Positions 6,654 to 8,130 of a stretch of DNA of 8,130 nucleotides are shown one piece after another. The DNA is from an uncultured Clostridia bacterium. GTDB taxonomy: Bacteria; Bacillota; Clostridia; Christensenellales; Borkfalkiaceae. A model generated the notes under the pieces. It had not been told where the DNA came from. It saw only the letters and a list, made by a program, of their open reading frames with translations, and did not search any database. How positions within the stretch are numbered: position 1 is the stretch's first letter; each line of letters starts with the position of its first letter. The position numbers and the translations under genes are program-made. The stretch covers positions 1 to 8,130 of the forward strand of contig CAMWWA010000050.1 in the NCBI GenBank assembly GCA_947177825.1, read 5' to 3'.

Positions 6654-7855
6654 CAAATATATTCTCTTACAATATCACAATAATTTTCGATAATATATTC
6701 AACCTCTTCATCGGTCAGACACGTGTGAAGCGGCAGCGTGATTTCGTTTGCAAAATTAGCATACGCATTCGGATAGTCCTTTATATCGAATCCGAGATTT
6801 TTATACGCCGTATGCATGGGCAACGGCTTATAATGCACGTTGCAGGCAATTCCACGCTCCGCCATTTTTATAATTATTTCATTGCGCTGTTCGAGGGTGA
6901 TACCGGGAATGCGCGTGATATAGAGATGTCCCGACGAAGAATAGTCCTTGCCGTAATGAGCCAGAACCTTAACGCCCGCGGGTATGAACGCCGCGTCGTA
7001 TTTTTCTATAATGCTCTTTCTGCGCGCCAGCATTTCGGGATAACGCTTTATCTGCGCAAGTCCCATTGCCGCGGCAATATCCGTCATATTGCACTTGTAC
7101 CACGTGCCGACGATATCGTACTCCCATGCCCCGAGCTTGGTCTTTGCAAGGGCGTCTTTAGACTGTCCGTGCAGAGACAGCAGTTGAAGCTGATGATAAA
7201 TCTCCCCGTCGTCGATACCTTCGATATGCTTCCATGTCAAAGCGCCGCCTTCCGCCGTCGTGAAATTTTTAACCGCATGGAACGAGAACGATGAAAAATC
7301 GGCTATGCTTCCGACTTTTTGTCCGTGCCATTCCGCACCGAAAGCATGGGCCGTATCCGCGCAGACGGCAATTCTGCCCATAGCTTTCTGAATATCGTTC
7401 GCAGGTTTAAAAAGCTTTTTCTTGCTCTCGACTATCCTGAAAATTCTGTCGTAATCGCAGGCAATACCCGCCAAATCGACGGGAATTATCGCCTTGGTGT
7501 TTTCGGTTATAGCTTTTTCAAGCTTATCGTAGTCCATTTCAAGGCTGTCCTTCTGCGTATCTACGAGAACGATTTTTGCCCCTACGTGGTCGATAACAGA
7601 AGCTGACGCCGTATAGGTGTATGCGGACGTTATTACTTCGTCGCCCTTACCGATGCCCAGAACGCGCAAAGCCATTTCGGCACAGGCGGTCTGCGAGTTG
7701 AGGCAGACGCACTTTGGCGTTCCGACGTATTCGGCAATAAGCTTTTCAAGTTCTTTAACGCGCGGACCGGTCGTAATCCAACCCGATTTAAGAGCGTTGC
7801 CGACTTCTTCTATTTCAAGACCGGATATATCCGGAGGAGAGAATGAAATTTTCAT
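6653..7855 (-). CDS. DegT/DnrJ/EryC1/StrS-family PLP-dependent sugar aminotransferase
   Basis: A 400-aa fold-type I aminotransferase, expected to put an amino group (usually from glutamate) on a nucleotide-linked keto sugar in the cytoplasm. Evident motifs: SGWITTGPRVKELE (24-37), NSQTACAEMAL (53-63) for phosphate binding, ITSAYTYTASASVI (75-88), CADTAHAFGA (165-174) with Asp167 facing the pyridine nitrogen, and SFHAVKNFTTAEGGAL (191-206) with Lys196 as the Schiff-base lysine. CNVHYKPLP (338-346) and the ITLPLHTCLTDEEVEYII tail are also typical. Residues about 141-160 (around KKKLFKPANDIQKAMG) form an insert before the Asp167 strand. I recall this in a Firmicutes subgroup, and it makes the protein somewhat longer than the common ~370-385 aa. 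The start ATG has AAAAGGA 6 nt upstream. It is the first gene of the operon and overlaps the next by 1 nt. Pairing with a PglC-like transferase suggests a PglE-like 4-amino-4,6-dideoxy sugar product, but the exact substrate is inference. Confidence 0.93.
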   Translation of the reverse strand: MKISFSPPDISGLEIEEVGNALKSGWITTGPRVKELEKLIAEYVGTPKCVCLNSQTACAEMALRVLGIGKGDEVITSAYTYTASASVIDHVGAKIVLVDTQKDSLEMDYDKLEKAITENTKAIIPVDLAGIACDYDRIFRIVESKKKLFKPANDIQKAMGRIAVCADTAHAFGAEWHGQKVGSIADFSSFSFHAVKNFTTAEGGALTWKHIEGIDDGEIYHQLQLLSLHGQSKDALAKTKLGAWEYDIVGTWYKCNMTDIAAAMGLAQIKRYPEMLARRKSIIEKYDAAFIPAGVKVLAHYGKDYSSSGHLYITRIPGITLEQRNEIIIKMAERGIACNVHYKPLPMHTAYKNLGFDIKDYPNAYANFANEITLPLHTCLTDEEVEYIIENYCDIVREYI

Positions 7856-7861
7856 AATTTA

Positions 7862-7868
7862 TCCTTTT
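7862..7868 (-). promoter_or_regulatory. Ribosome binding site of the aminotransferase
   Basis: AAAAGGA on the minus strand (7868-7862) lies 6 nt ahead of the ATG at 7855. It is the best Shine-Dalgarno match in the window and fixes the start of the first gene. Confidence 0.7.
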
Positions 7869-7916
7869 AATACCGTTCGTCCAAAAATGACAGAATTCGC
7901 CATAATTACAGTTTAC

Positions 7917-7945
7917 ATTATAATACAACGGCATAATAAATGCAA
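7917..7945 (-). promoter_or_regulatory. Probable sigma-70/SigA promoter of the polysaccharide operon
   Basis: On the minus strand TTGCAT (7945-7940) is followed by 17 nt and a perfect TATAAT (7922-7917). The -35 matches the consensus only in TTG, but the spacing is ideal and the -10 is perfect. Initiation would fall near 7910, leaving a leader of about 55 nt before the ATG at 7855. It is the only good promoter between the upstream terminator and the first gene. AT-rich DNA gives chance TATAAT matches, so this is a prediction. Confidence 0.55.
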
Positions 7946-8000
7946 TTGAATTTCATAAAATTTCCAATTTGGCTATTTACATATATTGTAGCTAAAATTC

Positions 8001-8046
8001 AAAAAATTATTTAGGGGTGGCTCCCTGCCGGAAATCACCCCTAAAT
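8001..8046 (-). terminator. Intrinsic terminator ending the upstream transcription unit
   Basis: An 11-bp perfect stem pairs 8009-8019 with 8036-8046 (AGGGGTG against CACCCCT at its core). The apical part can fold further, TCC 8022-8024 with GGA 8030-8032. On the minus strand the stem is followed after two A bases by six T (8006-8001), the expected U-tract. On the plus strand the following bases hold only short T runs, so it reads best as a minus-strand terminator for a gene to the right. It isolates the operon from upstream transcription. Confidence 0.72.
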
Positions 8047-8090
8047 TTCAATTCAAATACCTTATCAAAGCTTACAATTAAGTTGTTTTA

Positions 8091-8130
8091 TTAATAATTA
8101 ACCGTGCCGTCGGTGCATACCACTGTGAAG
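8091..8130 (-). CDS. Possible 3' end of an upstream gene (last 12 codons)
   Basis: In one minus-strand frame the window edge reads FTVVCTDGTVNY and then TAA at 8093-8091. The stop lies about 45 nt before the terminator hairpin, which is normal spacing for a gene end. A CTDGTV-type ending is something I recall from BspA-like leucine-rich repeat surface proteins of gut Firmicutes, but 12 residues cannot establish that. The other two frames also reach stops (near 8098 and 8080), so the frame choice rests only on the look of the peptide and the terminator position. Confidence 0.35.
   Translation of the reverse strand, partial: FTVVCTDGTVNY

Larger units (their letters stand above)
7856..8090. 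other. Intergenic region between upstream terminator and polysaccharide operon
   Basis: These 235 bases are very AT-rich and hold the terminator, the predicted promoter, the short leader and the first ribosome binding site. I see no open frame of credible length on either strand and no riboswitch-like or long leader structure. There is no obvious antiterminator-type element of the kind that some long capsule operons carry. An imperfect inverted repeat lies just upstream of the -35 box (AATTGGAAATTT, 7969-7958, against GAAATTCAATT, 7953-7943) and is too weak to call an operator. Confidence 0.5.

Noticed and set aside
6725..7294. A 189-codon open frame on the plus strand opposite the aminotransferase
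   Set aside because: It lies wholly antisense to a gene with full catalytic motifs. The product has no recognisable domain and there is no ribosome binding site. It is a shadow of the GC-richer coding strand.
7943..7969. Imperfect inverted repeat next to the -35 box as an operator
   Set aside because: The arms match only with a gap and consist almost entirely of A and T, so chance is a sufficient explanation.
1..8130. Mobile element, CRISPR array, tRNA/rRNA or defence system
   Set aside because: I saw no terminal inverted repeats, transposase motifs, regularly spaced repeats, tRNA-like cloverleaf or nuclease/toxin domains; the window is filled by glycan genes.

Overview
This window is most of a Wzx/Wzy-type surface polysaccharide locus. 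All seven genes are on the minus strand, so transcription runs from high to low coordinates. The organism looks like a low-GC Gram-positive of the Firmicutes/Clostridia kind. The DNA is AT-rich, there are Shine-Dalgarno-type sites, the genes are tightly overlapped, and the glycosyltransferases resemble those of Firmicutes capsule/exopolysaccharide loci. No lineage marker is present, so this is inference only.

Layout in transcription order. The far right (8091-8130) looks like the last codons of an unrelated upstream gene, closed by an intrinsic terminator (about 8046-8001). A promoter with a perfect TATAAT -10 box (7922-7917) starts the operon. It is followed by a DegT/DnrJ/EryC1-type sugar aminotransferase (7855-6653), an initiating phosphoglycosyl transferase of the bacterial sugar transferase family (6653-5967), an ExoA-like membrane-anchored GT2 (5954-4890), a second GT2 (4897-3944), a GT4 (3947-2847), a polytopic Wzy-like polymerase (2868-1336), and a Wzx-like flippase (1352 to beyond base 1, cut by the window edge). 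Five of the six gene junctions overlap, by 1, 8, 4, 22 and 17 nt. The sixth has a 12-nt gap.

How the genes work together (inference from family knowledge): the aminotransferase makes a nucleotide-linked amino sugar. The phosphoglycosyl transferase places a first sugar phosphate on undecaprenyl phosphate. Three glycosyltransferases extend it, Wzx flips the lipid-linked unit and Wzy polymerises it outside the membrane. A repeat unit of about four sugars is the simplest prediction. No dehydratase, acetyltransferase, chain-length regulator or attachment enzyme is visible here, so those must lie outside the window.

The clearest anomaly is a composition step. The first two genes are distinctly richer in G+C than the AT-rich genes downstream, most strongly the second GT2 and Wzy. 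This fits a conserved head carrying a swapped, horizontally acquired specificity cassette. I found no RNA genes, CRISPR array, mobile element or defence system, and no evidence of an undescribed type of system beyond an unassigned glycan structure.
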